The position numbers and the translations under genes are program-made. Positions 30,964 to 42,179 of a stretch of DNA of 64,000 nt are shown here, piece after piece. Positions within the stretch are counted from its first letter, which is position 1. Each line of letters opens with the position of its first letter. Under the pieces are notes generated by a model. The model was not told where the DNA came from. It made no database searches and worked only from the letters and a program-made list of their open reading frames with translations. Origin of the DNA: Prostheceraeus crozeri (Eukaryota; Platyhelminthes; Polycladida; Euryleptidae); the NCBI GenBank assembly GCA_907163375.1, contig CAJQUW010014753.1, forward strand, positions 62,001 through 126,000. Direction: 5' to 3'.

Positions 30964-32618
30964 CAGTCCGTTTCATAAAAAGTGGATCATCCTAAAATTT
31001 GACTAAATAAAACACAAGTATGATACAGAAAGCATTTTTCATGTTATTTCATGTCCCTAATATATTTAAATGTCCTTATATAATCTGATAAGCTATGATA
31101 CAGTAACGGTTCTTAAGAAGCTAATATTTTGTGGCCCTATCCTTATTGTCAATGACATTACCAATTCGTCTAGGCATTGATTCGATGATATCGTTGATTT
31201 TTGACTGATCTAACTTTCTCCACTCTCTTTTTAACAGTGACGTAAGTTGTGATACGCCATCTGTAGGTAGCAGTGAACGACGAACGTTACGTTTTAGAAT
31301 ACTCCATACATTTTCTATGGGATTCAGATCAGGAGAACGAGCTGGCCAAGATAATGTCCTAAGCCCTAATTGAGACTTCCATAAGTTGACTCTACTACTC
31401 CTGTGACACGTAGCATTATCATCCATAAATAACCAAGTCGATGGATCACCAAGTTGATCTGTCATTTGGCCAATGTTCATGCGCAAAACATTCACATAGC
31501 GTTCAGAATTCATGGTTCCTTGCTGTATGTGAAGTTCAGAGCGGCCATTGGTCCAAATGCCAGCCCAAATCAGTAGAGTCGCACCACCTTGTACCCGGGG
31601 ATGATGTAAATGTCTCGGAATTTCCTGATCAGATTTTATCCATAATCTCAATCGACCATCACTATCCTTCAGACGGACTGATGCCTCATCAGACCAGACA
31701 ACCCGATCCCATTGATTTCGCCAGTGACAATGACTCATTGCCCATCTGAGACGTCTTTTTGTATGCTGATCTGATAATTCGATCTGAGAGGGCCTCTTAC
31801 AGCTCTTGAAATTCAACTCAATAAGTCTTCTACGAATAGTGGACTTAGAAATAGACGAGTCTAATGCAGCCATCTCAGTTAACGAGAGACTTGGATCAAC
31901 TTTAACAAATCTCAAAATTAGGCGGTCTCTACGTTTGGATGTTTTGCGTGGACGGCCAGAGCCCTCTTTACGACAGAGTCGAAAATCATCATTATGCCAT
32001 CGATGTACATTTGTGTAAGGGACATTTAGTCGCTTGCTTGTAGCTCGCAAAGAAAAGCCTAGTTCTAGCAAGGCTGACACTTTGGCTTTTGTGAATGCGA
32101 TCTCGTTATTGTTCATTTGTGCTTTGTATTGTTTTCAACCGGTAAGAGATAGATTTCTAGCTGAGGGCAATCAGGAATGCTGCCAACACCACCGCAACGA
32201 AGTCAGGAAGTTATGGAACATGAAGTCCAGTTAATCACATGTAGCAGTTACATTATTGTTGATGAATAATGGTGCTATACTGGCTCTGATTGACCGATTT
32301 TCTTTATTTTTGTTTTGCTTGGTAGCTTTTGGCTTGTAGAACAACATATTACATAACAAAAGAAACAAATGTAATTTTATAAGAGTGAGGTATGATTTTG
32401 TGAAACATTGCTAAATGAAGATCAAATTATCTACTACTTTTTATCTATAACAGGAAAACAACTCAATATTCATGCTTGAAATTTCCAACAATGATATTAG
32501 TAAGCACAACTGACATATCTTCCAAATTTCAGAGAAATTCGTTCAAGTTTGGCGGAGTTAGACAAAGTTGAAGTTAAGGCGATGTTTAAGGGTGATCCAT
32601 TTTTTATGAAACAATCTG
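30964..32618 (-). mobile_element. Tc1-like DNA transposon, complete
   Basis: 1655 bp. The terminal inverted repeats are imperfect, about 30 bp: CAGTCCGTTTCATAAAAAGT on the left and, read from the other strand, CAGATTGTTTCATAAAAAAT on the right. TA duplications stand at 30962-30963 and 32619-32620. The insertion splits the SINE-like arm, whose halves rejoin perfectly when the element is ignored. It encodes one uninterrupted transposase. Two shortened relatives with almost the same sequence lie at 9416-10731 and 39148-40268. Confidence 0.95.
31121..32116 (-). CDS. Tc1-like transposase (DD34E), uninterrupted
   Basis: 331 residues from ATG at 32116 (MNNNEIAFTKAKVSALLELG), a normal Tc1 length. 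Residues 1-110 form the paired-type DNA-binding region with two helix-turn-helix units separated by a GRPRKT motif. The catalytic domain has VVWSDEASVRL (first Asp, near residue 143), FMDDNATCHRSS (second Asp) and WPARSPDLNPIENVWS (Glu). There are 34 residues between the second Asp and the Glu. It would cut at the TIRs and insert at TA. No stop, frameshift or missing catalytic residue is visible, so activity is possible. The stop lies just inside the left TIR region. Confidence 0.95.
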   Translation of the reverse strand: MNNNEIAFTKAKVSALLELGFSLRATSKRLNVPYTNVHRWHNDDFRLCRKEGSGRPRKTSKRRDRLILRFVKVDPSLSLTEMAALDSSISKSTIRRRLIELNFKSCKRPSQIELSDQHTKRRLRWAMSHCHWRNQWDRVVWSDEASVRLKDSDGRLRLWIKSDQEIPRHLHHPRVQGGATLLIWAGIWTNGRSELHIQQGTMNSERYVNVLRMNIGQMTDQLGDPSTWLFMDDNATCHRSSRVNLWKSQLGLRTLSWPARSPDLNPIENVWSILKRNVRRSLLPTDGVSQLTSLLKREWRKLDQSKINDIIESMPRRIGNVIDNKDRATKY

Positions 32619-32641
32619 TAGCTGTTATTCTCTTCAGATAT

Positions 32642-35594
32642 ATTTCTCATTTACATTAATTATTAATTTAATGTTAATTAATGATTTAATATGCAGATAT
32701 TGACTATTCAGCGATATCAGCGTAACAAACAACATTAAAGTGTCAATTATCAGACACTATCACTGGTGAAGGATGCAAACCAATTGATTTCTCCATTCTA
32801 TGCATCATTGATATCTTCCATTAGACAACAAGACCTGATACAGCTTTACTATTAGCTGGACTTAACTATTAATGCTCACTTGTCCAGTAAGAAAGCAAAC
32901 TGCAATCAAGATGCAAGTATCTTCCGCATCCGACAATTAACAGTGCATAATCGAATTATCATACGAAGGAAAATTAAAATTAAGAGTAAAATACGCAAAT
33001 ATGAATAAATGTATCAAGTCTAAGTAGTCCGGCAGCTAGCACGAAAATGAGTTTCGTAGTAATTTAAGTAGTTTCGTATAAGTTTCAAAAGTTTCGTAGA
33101 AAATAGAAGCAAGCCTGATTAATTCGCGCATGCCAATTTCAATGGCTATAATTGAATCAGATGACATGTTTCTGATTATGGCATTTCATTATTCTTGATA
33201 AAAAGTTTGCTAATAAAAAGATTTTACTATTTTATTTTGAATACTTTTTATTAAATTGTATAATAATTTTGCGACAATCCATTCCATTGATTTATTGGTG
33301 CTACAGGCAAATGAATTGCCTAGGCTACATTTTTATAGTGCTGGCACTGCTATCAGAAGTTGCACGCCTTAAAGTAGGCATACTATATCATTTAAAACTT
33401 TTCAAACAAATTCCCATCATGCCCAAACATAGGCAAATCATACATCCATTATTATTTTCCGTGTATTGGAGAGTCTAATCAACGAAATTCTCAAAAGCAT
33501 TTGTAAAGAAATGAAATGGGGTTATTACCGGTTTTATAAGCGGGTTATAATGGAATTTTGAAGCACTATGTCATAGTTTTATTTGCATTTCTCAAAGCTG
33601 GTCACCCAACCAGCCCATTCTGCTTAAGGGAATGAAAAGTAATAAAAAATTATTTTTCGGACCAAGTTTAATGAAGATCCTGAGTAGTACCCTTCTTTTA
33701 CTCAATTCGCTGAAATATTTCAAAAAGACCTTTTTGACCCTTGTAATAACATAAACAGTTAAGTATAATAACAATAATGATAATAATTAGCGATTTTATT
33801 TTCAAGAAAGCCCCAATACAGGAAATCGTGGGGCACAAATCTTATTTAAAATCAATAGTCAGACCACGGGACAAAGAAAATTACATAAAGCAAGTGATGA
33901 GCAGTAGATCAAAGTAAGCTATCATTTCAAAGTAAATCAACTATTTGAAAGACGCGACATGCTAATAATAATAAGAGTTTTGACATAGCTGAGTTAGACA
34001 TTTTGGCATCTGGAACTTTTGTGTATAAGCAAGTCTAGGGAGAGAAAGGTGGTGCGGAGGATGTTGTGAGACTTGTAAAAGTTTGCTAAACAACTTGAAA
34101 CTTAGCAAGGTACGTCTGTACGATGAAGGTAGAAATAAATTACAGTCACACCTGCTGGTTCAACACAAAATCTTGTGGGTACGTCTCTGAATATGTTCCA
34201 AAAAGTCCGATTGATATGACGGTAAATTACAAAATAATGGGGAACAATTAACATAACAAATAACATGAACAGTTGGTATTCAGGCGTGGCCATGTCTGCT
34301 GATTGATGAAACCAAGTTAGAACTCTATAAGCATTGTCGTAATTTGATCATGTACGAGGATTCCCCGTGCTTCAAAGCACTATTCGAGCAAACTTCAGCT
34401 GCATTAATTTGACTGTCATCGCGTATGGAGCTGGTTAGAGAACAGTCTGCTTTTATTTGCGAAACAACAAATGCTTATCAGGTTATCAACATAGCAACTA
34501 CAATTTGATCGAATTAATTACAGAGATACAGAGAAATTTCCCAGGGATTACACTGGTGATGTTTTCCGAATTTACATATTTCCTACTCTATTCTGGAAAT
34601 ATTCTAACATCAAAATTGATATTCAAGGAGAGGAAATGTCGAAGTACATTTGAAAAACGATCGTCTTCGTCTCAGATTGCTAAAGGACGGCGCCTATGAA
34701 AAATTCTCTTTGATAGCGCTCAAGAATGATGCAATTCGGATTAGCTCATCACGGAATCACATTACAAGACCTCATTAAAGATGGATTTTTGATGCGAATT
34801 GAGAAATGAATAGACAATGACATCAATAGATGAATTTACACAAAATCATAGATACGTAATTTTCGTCACTGATTCATCCACGATTGTAAGTTAAATCAAG
34901 AAATTGTGATGCGAAATTAATCCGGAAGCTTGTAGCAATGTGATTGAAAATGAAAATGTTTTGTATCTTATCTGTGTTTGGAGTCTTATCTGCAACCGCC
35001 TCAAACAGGAAATGAAATATTAAAGACATCCCTATTGATATTCTAACATTGGACAATCTATCTTGCAAGCGGTTGATGGTTAAAGAATATGAGTTTCTGC
35101 GTATTTTCAGATCATGAGAGTTTGTTGAATTCGAGAAGATCAATGTGAACAACCAACATGCATAATTGATAAGGGAATATTCGTATTACTAATACTTAGC
35201 GAGAAAAGAATAACTTCAAGCACAACGACCACTCCTGGACAAGAGCATCATTCTCTAGATGCTCGATTGATGGAAAGTAATCATCGAGTAAATAAATTGC
35301 GTAAGTCAACATTTTAACCGGTCACTTTTCTTACCGGTTAATCGGTTGAGAATCTTTAACCGCTTGCATCGCTAGCACATAGTCTGGTGTGCTGTCCTAA
35401 TAACTGACTTGAAACAAACCTGCTATCGATCGAAAGTATTGACTGCTCTTTCTGATTATTGCATTATGTGATTAAGAGATTCTGAATTTCTCGATGTGAA
35501 ACTACAACGTCAGACTCGCATTTATTGTCTGCCCATAATCAAATTAGGATATGATAGGATTCGACTATCTGGCATCCAGTAATCGACAGAAGTC
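32642..35594. other. Intergenic DNA, unassigned
   Basis: AT-rich. Short open frames at 33269-33478, 33592-33774, 34102-34293, 34457-34699 and 34874-35152 show no recognisable domains and no repeats. Nothing further is supported. Confidence 0.5.
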
Positions 35595-35640
35595 GGTAAA
35601 TTGTAATCCTAGTTAGCATAAAATAGGATTACAAATTACC
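35595..35640. repeat. Short perfect-loop hairpin
   Basis: GGTAAATTGTAATCCTA and TAGGATTACAAATTACC pair over 17 positions with two mismatches around a 12-base loop. It could be a MITE stub or a structural palindrome. No other copy is seen in the window. Confidence 0.6.
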
Positions 35641-35941
35641 TTTTCACACAGGAGATGATGGAAGCATACACGGCTCAGCAAATAGTTTTGAATTTTGTTG
35701 TATTTTTTTAATGTGATGGGCAGAAGGACTTTCATTTTGTCAGTCCGTCAAAAGTATGGCAGAGTCTTTTTAAGATTTACTGGCCAGAATAGCCGAGTTA
35801 AAAATTGTTAACACTCCCAACGTTGCGCGTATTCACATACGCTTCTTTAAGGCGCACAGAACTAAAATACAAGTGAAGACAGTCAGAATGGCATCATGAG
35901 AGCGCGATTTCATCGACCTGCATCCTGACAAATGGTGGCTG

Positions 35942-36463
35942 CACAGAATTAGATTGTTTAATCGTATCACTTTGCTAGAAGTGCAAACTGATTCAAACAG
36001 ATGGCACATGCAGGAACTTAATAAGTGGGCAAAAAGAAATTTTTAATACCTTACAGAGATAGGAAAAATAGTCGTGCGTCGCTTGCGGATTGTTCTGAAT
36101 TCCTTCAAAATGCTCCGATCGCCACGACTCCTTCAGATTCGAGGAATTCAGATCATTGCGCAAAAGTTTTCTCGATAATGTTGGGTCCTCCGATCATTTT
36201 AAAAAAAGTTAGCAGGCGCATGAAAAAGCGTTCACAAACTTCTCTGTAGAACTTGACATCGTCTGTGTCTCTTTGCTGTGTGATCCGGTTGATAACTGTC
36301 ACTGAAACTTTGCACAATTTGGCGTGTTTAATGTTGAACTGGCTGCTCATTGTTCGATTGCTATGGTATTACATCAGCAGATTGTGCCATTTCAATAACG
36401 TTACATGTTCCAATGCTTCCCTTCTAGTCAAACGTAAGAAGAGACGACCTGTCTAATTCTGTG
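35942..36463 (-). mobile_element. hAT-like MITE, copy C
   Basis: Inverted orientation relative to copies A and B. Termini CACAGAATTAGA (35942-35953) and TCTAATTCTGTG (36452-36463) are perfectly inverted over 12 bp. The flanks GGTGGCTG and GGTGATTG agree at 6 of 8 positions, compatible with an old 8-bp target duplication. The internal frame 36153-36350 (minus, MSSQFNIKHAKLCKVSVTVI) is open as in copies A and B. Confidence 0.85.
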
Positions 36464-37034
36464 GGTGATTGTGTCACGATCAGAATTCGATCAGTTCATG
36501 CTTGCGGTCTATATATGTCTCAGGCATAGAAATTCGACTGTTCAGCTTGTTTGAATTAGCAGCACCAGAATAGACAACAGCTGATTATTGGTTGCAATTT
36601 CAGCTGCTCATCTAAACTAGGTCATATGAAGAATCAAATTACTTAAGCATGCTATAGTTGTAGATTCTTGCCGTAAGACGATATCTTGTCAGTTATTTTA
36701 TCAAATTGATTTGGTTTTTAATGATAGCCGTGAACCTTTACAAAGTGCATCTGACAAGGTGTCGGTACCTTGGTCAACCATTGGAAGCCATCAGCGCTTA
36801 GGTGCCGTAGTCATGACGACACCTGTCCTCGACGACACCTTTCCAATGCGCATGTCCGTTGCAGTCCTTTCTTATTATGGTTAAGCTTTCAATGAACCGA
36901 ACTTCGGTCAGCCGAGTGTCCGCACCGGATTCTTGCATCCTATCACTATGTTGCACGAAATACTGTAGAAGTTTAAGATGGGGGAAGGGCGTATTGTCAC
37001 CGGGAAACAGCTGTGCTTCACAGCCCTCTATGGA
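36464..37034. other. Intergenic DNA
   Basis: A run of ACACCT/AGGTGT-type strings near 36760-36840 (GACGACACC twice) gives local self-similarity. No gene is supported. Confidence 0.4.
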
Positions 37035-37655
37035 TAGGCTAGGTAATCGATGTAGGCAATAAGACTACACCGAAGTCTGTGGTCATCCAATGCTCTGTTG
37101 ATTTTGCTATTGAAGGACTGACTGAGTTCAAAGAAGCGGATGTTAAAGGCCCACTGCCCTGATCTGCATAATCGTCACGGTAAGAAATACAAATAAACTT
37201 GCATAATTTCAAGTAAACTGCATTCCCAAAATGTACCACTTGGTAGCCAGGCAGAGGCAGTACAGCTTCCATGCTTTCTATTTTTAGGCTTACTTTAAAA
37301 ATGATATTTAACAAATTGGAGTTTGGGGCATCTATAGCTCCATATCTACATGCAAGTCGGAATTCATAATAAGGGTGTGAAGCTTTCGGCAAGGTCCATC
37401 GTTAATGCATCATATTTTCAAGATATAAACATTGTTATTTCAAGACTTATTGTTTTACGTGCGTCCTCTATTTGTGGTGTTTGAATGGCATCCGTTGTGT
37501 TGGATTTTACCGCGACTATTATCCATCAAACCAATAGGCTTTTTAAATTTCGTCTCATTGAACACAGTTGGACTATCAAAAGTCAAATCAGCAGCGCATT
37601 GGTTAACCACCGACTTCCGTGCAGAATCATACTGCCTCTATCGATGACTTACCGC
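37035..37655. repeat. Diverged inverted repeat pair
   Basis: 37040-37160 and 37540-37645 resemble each other in inverted orientation at roughly three quarters identity, for example ACACCGAAGTCTGTGGTCAT against the complement of GGTTAACCACCGACTTCCGT. The translated arms share (S/T)xxxKSxxHWxTTDF. This could be a foldback element or two old copies of a repeat in opposite orientation. Confidence 0.45.
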
Positions 37656-37719
37656 TAGACATCATGATAAGTGCAAGTACACATCCAATGGACACTTGGC
37701 TGAGCGAAGCTCGATTTTA

Positions 37720-37790
37720 GAATGTTTTATATGTTTAATATATGTTTAATATGTTTAATATATGTTTAATATATGTTTTATATGTTTAAT
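37720..37790 (+). repeat. ATATGTTTA minisatellite
   Basis: Five or six tandem variants of ATATGTTTAAT in about 70 bp. Confidence 0.85.
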
Positions 37791-38814
37791 GTTCTACATT
37801 TATTTACATGATCTTAATTAATTAACTAAAAGAATTACACTTTCATTTACACAAGTTTCAATTTAATCGCTTGTCTATGATGTGATGTTGTGATATGCAT
37901 GTACAGGTATGCATTGTTTAATAATGAAAAAATAGCACGGTGCTCAATTTTAAGTTTTAGTAGTACTAATTTTAGGAAATTTTGCAATTATGAAGTCTCC
38001 AAAAAAACATAGACAATAACTTCAAATTTGCTTTTAAAATAATACATCAATTCCTTTTCGTGACTCTTATTATTTCAAACACTGTTTTCCATGACTAAGA
38101 CACGCCGATAATTACTCACATCCAAGTTCAAGGAATTTATAAATTTAGATAAAACATTTTGTATTAACCCATTCAAGACTAGTGGCATGCTTTAAAGACA
38201 TTTCGCTCAGCAGTTTTGGTTCAATGCAGTTCTAGTGGCACTGTGCACTGCCAACCTTCTGTGATACTTAAAACACCCACGAAATGTGTGTAATATTCTT
38301 AAGAAAAATTGCTTTTGAAAAATTGTGGCGCCATCGATGACTAAAGCAAAATCAGTGCTTGTGAAGATGCGAATGACAATTAAGTATTAGACTGTGAAAA
38401 ACATAAAGAGATGAAGACGAATTTTCAAAAGTCGAAAAAATATTTAAAGGTCTGGTAAAGTGAATTATTCAACTGAATGATAATTTACACAGTTGACTTA
38501 CGATTAAGGATATTTGAAGAGGAGGAAGACATTCCACCGTCATTGATATTGCGAGACTCTTTCTTTCCTTAAAAGTTAAATTCTTCATTTTCTAGAAATC
38601 TTCCTGGTTTGCAGATATGCTGGACTGTTCACTCACCTTCGTCGGAATATTTCGATTTACTATGCACTGTATTCCTTATCAGTGTTTTAAGTATAAATAT
38701 CTTGCTGTGAAATCTAAGTACACATAAACAGTACTCGCACTAGATAATGCAGAATCGTCAATGAAAAACGATAACATAAATGTCATTCAGTTCTCTGCTC
38801 GCGCTGTTTAATGC
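37791..38814. other. Intergenic DNA
   Basis: AT-rich, with no frames above 60 codons and no element recognised. Confidence 0.55.
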
Positions 38815-38951
38815 CAAAACATTGGAAGTACAAGTGGTATTTAAGTCGTTGGAATAGATATTAAATATATAATTAAAGGTCTATATATAGGCCCTAATAT
38901 ATAGGTGAAGTTAGCTCTTGAGTTTTATACTGCTACATGTATTTGATGACT
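38815..38951. repeat. Inverted paralogous segment, occupied copy, left part
   Basis: Complement of about 29037-29182. It ends in TATTTGATGACT (38940-38951), the left target duplication of the Penelope-like element. Confidence 0.85.
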
Positions 38952-38985
38952 TAAGTGATGGCAGCAAACGAGAGGATCATGATTA

Positions 38986-39147
38986 TAGGCTGTACTCGTA
39001 ATCGAGAAACGCACTCCCTTGAATTTCTGCAAATCCGTTAGTTAAAATAGTAAAGAAAAAACTAGTTTTTACTCGACGTTTCGGGCCCAGACCCTTCTTC
39101 ATAGAGTTTAAAACAGGCGCATATGACATGCTACTTGGACATATATA
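38986..39147 (-). repeat. 3' arm of the Penelope-like element (outer part)
   Basis: Reverse complement of about 42258-42420. It continues at 40269-40454 beyond the Tc1-like insertion. It carries the hammerhead-like string listed separately. Confidence 0.85.
39075..39104 (-). ncRNA. Degraded hammerhead-like ribozyme core, left arm
   Basis: On the minus strand: ATGAAGA, then AGGGTCTGGGCCC, then GAAACGTC. A minimal type-I hammerhead has CUGAUGA, helix II, GAAA, helix III and a GUC-type cleavage site. Here the first box differs at two of seven positions while GGGTC/GGCCC pairs nearly completely, GAAA is intact and GTC follows directly. Hammerheads are an established feature of Penelope-like terminal repeats. 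Confidence 0.5.
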
Positions 39148-40268
39148 CAGATTGTTTAAAAAAAAATGGATCACCCTTAAACATCGCCTTAACTTCAACT
39201 TTGTCTAACTCCGCCAAACTTGAACGAATTTCTCTGAAATTTGGAAGATATGTCACTTGTGCTTACTAATATCATTGTTGGAAATTTCAAGCATGAATAT
39301 TGAGTTGTTTTCCTGTTACAGATAAAAAAGTAGTAGATAATTTGATCTTCATTTAGCAATGTTACACAAAATCATACCTCACTCTTATAAAATTACATTT
39401 GTTTCCTTTGTTATGTAATATGTTGTTCTACAAGCCAAAATCTATCAAGCAAAACAAAAATAAAGAAAATCGGTCAATCAGAGCCAGTATAGCACCATTA
39501 TTCATCAACAATAATGTAACTGCTACATGTGATTAACTGGACTTCATGTTCCATAGCTTCCTGACTTCGTTGCGGTGGTGTTGGCAGTACTCCTGATTGC
39601 TTTCAGCTAGAAATCTATCTCTTACCGGTTGAAAACAATACAAAGAACAAATGAACAATAACGAGATCGCATTCACAAAAGGCAAAGTGTCAGCCTTGCT
39701 AGAACAACTTCACATACAGCAAGGAACCATGAATTCTGAGCGCTATGTGAATGTTTTACGAATGAACATTGGCCGAATGACAGATCAACTTGGTGATCCA
39801 TCGACTTGGTTATTTATGGATGATAATGCTACGTGTCACAGGAGTAGTAGAGTCAACTTATGCAAGTCTCAATTAGGGCTTAGGACATTATCTTGGCCAG
39901 CTCGTTCTCCTGATCTGAATCCCATAGAAAATGTATGGAGTATTCTAAAACGTAACGTTCGTCGTTCACTGCTACCTACAGATGGCGTATCACAACTTGC
40001 GTCACTGTTAAAAAGAGAGTGGAGAAAGTTAGATCAGTCAAAAATCAACGATATCATCGAATCAATGCCTAGACGAATTGGTAATGTCATTGACAATAAG
40101 GGTAGGGCCACAAAATATTAGCTTCTTAAGAACCGTTACTGTATCATAGCTTATCAGATTATATAAGGACATTTAAATATATTAGGGACATGAAAAATGC
40201 TTTCTGTATCATACTTATGTTTTATTTAGTCAAATTTTAGGATGATCCACTTTTTATGAAACGGACTG
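39148..40268 (+). mobile_element. Tc1-like transposon with internal deletion, copy 3
   Basis: 1121 bp, TIR CAGATTGTTTAAAAAAAAAT at the left and the complement of CAGTCCGTTTCATAAAAAGT at the right, with TA at 39146-39147 and 40269-40270. It splits the left arm of the Penelope-like element: the uninterrupted right arm reads through the junction (TTACATATATATGTCC at 42254-42269). It shares the family consensus of 30964-32618 but is in the opposite orientation and lacks about 530 bp. Confidence 0.93.
39651..40121 (+). pseudogene. Tc1-like transposase, internally deleted
   Basis: 156 codons in one open frame: the first 18 residues (MNNNEIAFTKGKVSALLE) are joined directly to QLHIQQGTMNSERYVNVLRM. 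About 175 residues are removed, including the DNA-binding region and the first catalytic Asp. The second Asp (MDDNATCH), the Glu (SPDLNPIENVWSILKRN) and the C-terminus match the intact gene almost exactly. The join is in frame. A product lacking DNA-binding and one catalytic acid could not transpose. Confidence 0.9.
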
Positions 40269-40454
40269 TATGTAAAAGCTGAATAAAAATCTATATGGCG
40301 CGACCTATGTTCTCCTACAAGCCAGCAAGCTCATGACGACGATTCATAGATGGACATCTGTCCTGAATCATGCGAGCTTCTATCAAAGCAGTGTCAACCG
40401 TACTTCGCGCTCTCTGAAGGATACTCACATCGAAATCATCAAGGTCAACAGCAG
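40269..40454 (-). repeat. 3' arm of the Penelope-like element (inner part)
   Basis: Inner continuation of the left arm, complementary to 42075-42257. Read on the minus strand it encodes DLDDFDVSIL, STVDTALIEARMIQD and MNRRHELAGL before a stop, the likely C-terminal end of the GIY-YIG domain. The Glu in ALIEARM may be the catalytic acid. Confidence 0.75.
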
Positions 40455-40459
40455 TACAA

Positions 40460-42179
40460 TCACGAAGATGCACTCTTACTGTCCTTATTCATAATACTCC
40501 GCTTATGTTCTTGATACCTAATTTTGAAAGATCTTGAAGTTTTACCTATGTAACTAGCATTACAAATCCGACATTTAAACTCATAGACAACATTGTAAAT
40601 ATTACAATTTATTTTTTCAGGCAAACGATCACAAAGGTTGCAGTTGTTATGTTTTTTATTTTTATGTTTATTGCGACTATTTAGACAACGGGACAATGTA
40701 GGACTGGTAGTATTAACAAGATGAACATTGAGATTATATTTGCGAATCAGAGAATTAAATTTTCTGTTTAAGCTATCGATAACGAAAGGCATAGATAAAT
40801 TAATATCTTTACTTGCATTGGAATGACGCTTCCTATTCTTCGATTTCCGTTTAAAATCTTTTTCTTTGAAACCGTTTTTCTTAAGTTTTTGTTTAGCATT
40901 ATGAATTGCTTCAGTTTTATCTGCTATCGTACTGCATCTTTCATCGGCTGTGTTCAGATTATTTTCTATGAAGTTACTTTTAACATGATGTGGTATCCAA
41001 CTGTCTTTGCGTAGAGAGTTATCCGAAGTTAATATCTTACTATAGTGCTTGTAACAAACACAATCGTTTTTAATCGAGATGCTCAGATCTAGAAAGTTTA
41101 GACAATTTTGTGGAATTTCTAAAGCAAATTGAACATATTTATTTATGTTGTTGAATATGTTGAGAATTGTGTAGCTATCTTGAAAACTAGATGAGAAAGG
41201 ACCCATAATGATGTCATCGATATACCGTTTGAATATCGGAGGTGAGATATTAATTTTTTTTTTCAATTCTTTTAAAGCTCTATTTTCTATGTGTAGTTCA
41301 TGAAAATAACGGCGAAGGGGGAGCATAATGTGTGCCCATAGGGACGCCACCAATTTGGAGATATGTTTCATCACCATACTGTATCTCATAATTGTAGCTC
41401 ACAAACTTAAGGCAGTTGCTAAATTGCTCCATCGTAAGATCAAAATGATTTATTTCATCCCAAGGTCTTTGAGCAAATTCTACGACTACTTCGAGTGTCA
41501 GACTGATCGGTATGCTCGGATACAAAGCAATAACATTTAGGGATATGAAAATATCACCAGTTTTTACTCCCGTGTAATTATCAAGAATCTTACTTAATTG
41601 TTTGGAACTACTTAAATGTGCAGGGACAAAGTTAACCAATTGATTTAATATTTTGCTACATAACCAATCGATTTTTTCAGTAGCAGTATTTATGGTAGAT
41701 GCTATTGGTCTCATAGGATAGTTTCCATTATTTTCAGGCTTATGGTCTTTTATAAGAGTGTAAAATCCAGCCGGTTGAGAGTTGGATGCATGAAGACACT
41801 CTAACTGATTTCTACTTAATTTATTTTTGTAGCAAGAGTTAATTATCTTATTAGCTTGTCGTTGTATGTTTTCACATTTAGATCTAGACAATAGCTTATA
41901 TGTATTTGCATTATCTAAGATATCCCTGTTATTTTGATTATGTTTTTCTTTATCAGTAACGCATAAACGTTTTGATTTATCTGTAGGAACAATTTCTAGA
42001 TTATGTTCTTTTACAAATGTTTTAGTTTTTCTAAACTGTTTTTGTATTTCTCGGTAAGAATCACTCTGCTGTATCTGCTGTTGACCTTGATGATTTCGAT
42101 GTGAATATCCTTCAGAGAGCGCGAAGTACGGTTGACACTGCTTTGATAGAAGCTCGCATGATTCAGGACAGATGTCCAT
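40460..42179 (-). pseudogene. Penelope-like reverse transcriptase and GIY-YIG endonuclease
   Basis: The N-terminal part (41298-42179) includes PAGFYTLIKDHKPENNGNYP, RPIASTINTATEKI and DIFISLNVIALYPSIPISLT, where Penelope-like enzymes have the first catalytic Asp motif (here SLNVIALYPSIP, with Asn in place of Asp), and GGVPMGTHYAPP. The C-terminal part (40460-41389) has RYIDDIIMG (catalytic DD), FLDLSISI, a Cys-rich stretch (NCNLCDRLPEKINCN) and VVYEFKCRICNASYIGKTSR with the EH of the GIY-YIG nuclease. The two parts overlap in different frames, so the gene is broken. The family copies RNA into target DNA, often at telomere-like or random sites. Confidence 0.88.

Noticed and set aside
30351-30978. 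Repeated MSFDYVAQQIDNKGLSQYIE frame as a gene family
   Set aside because: The frame is shared only because the 100-bp DNA block is duplicated; it has no conserved start context or domain.
31441-31749. A 102-codon plus-strand frame within the Tc1-like element
   Set aside because: Antisense shadow of the intact transposase.
35320-35370. ACCGGT/TAACCG repeats as an element end
   Set aside because: Several short ACCGGTTAA-like strings occur, but no matching partner or target duplication was found.
36770-36850. ACACC-rich cluster as a regulatory array
   Set aside because: Too few and too irregular repeats to support a site array.
37720-37790. Tandem repeats as a CRISPR array
   Set aside because: The units are contiguous AT-rich minisatellite variants without spacers, and the DNA is eukaryotic.
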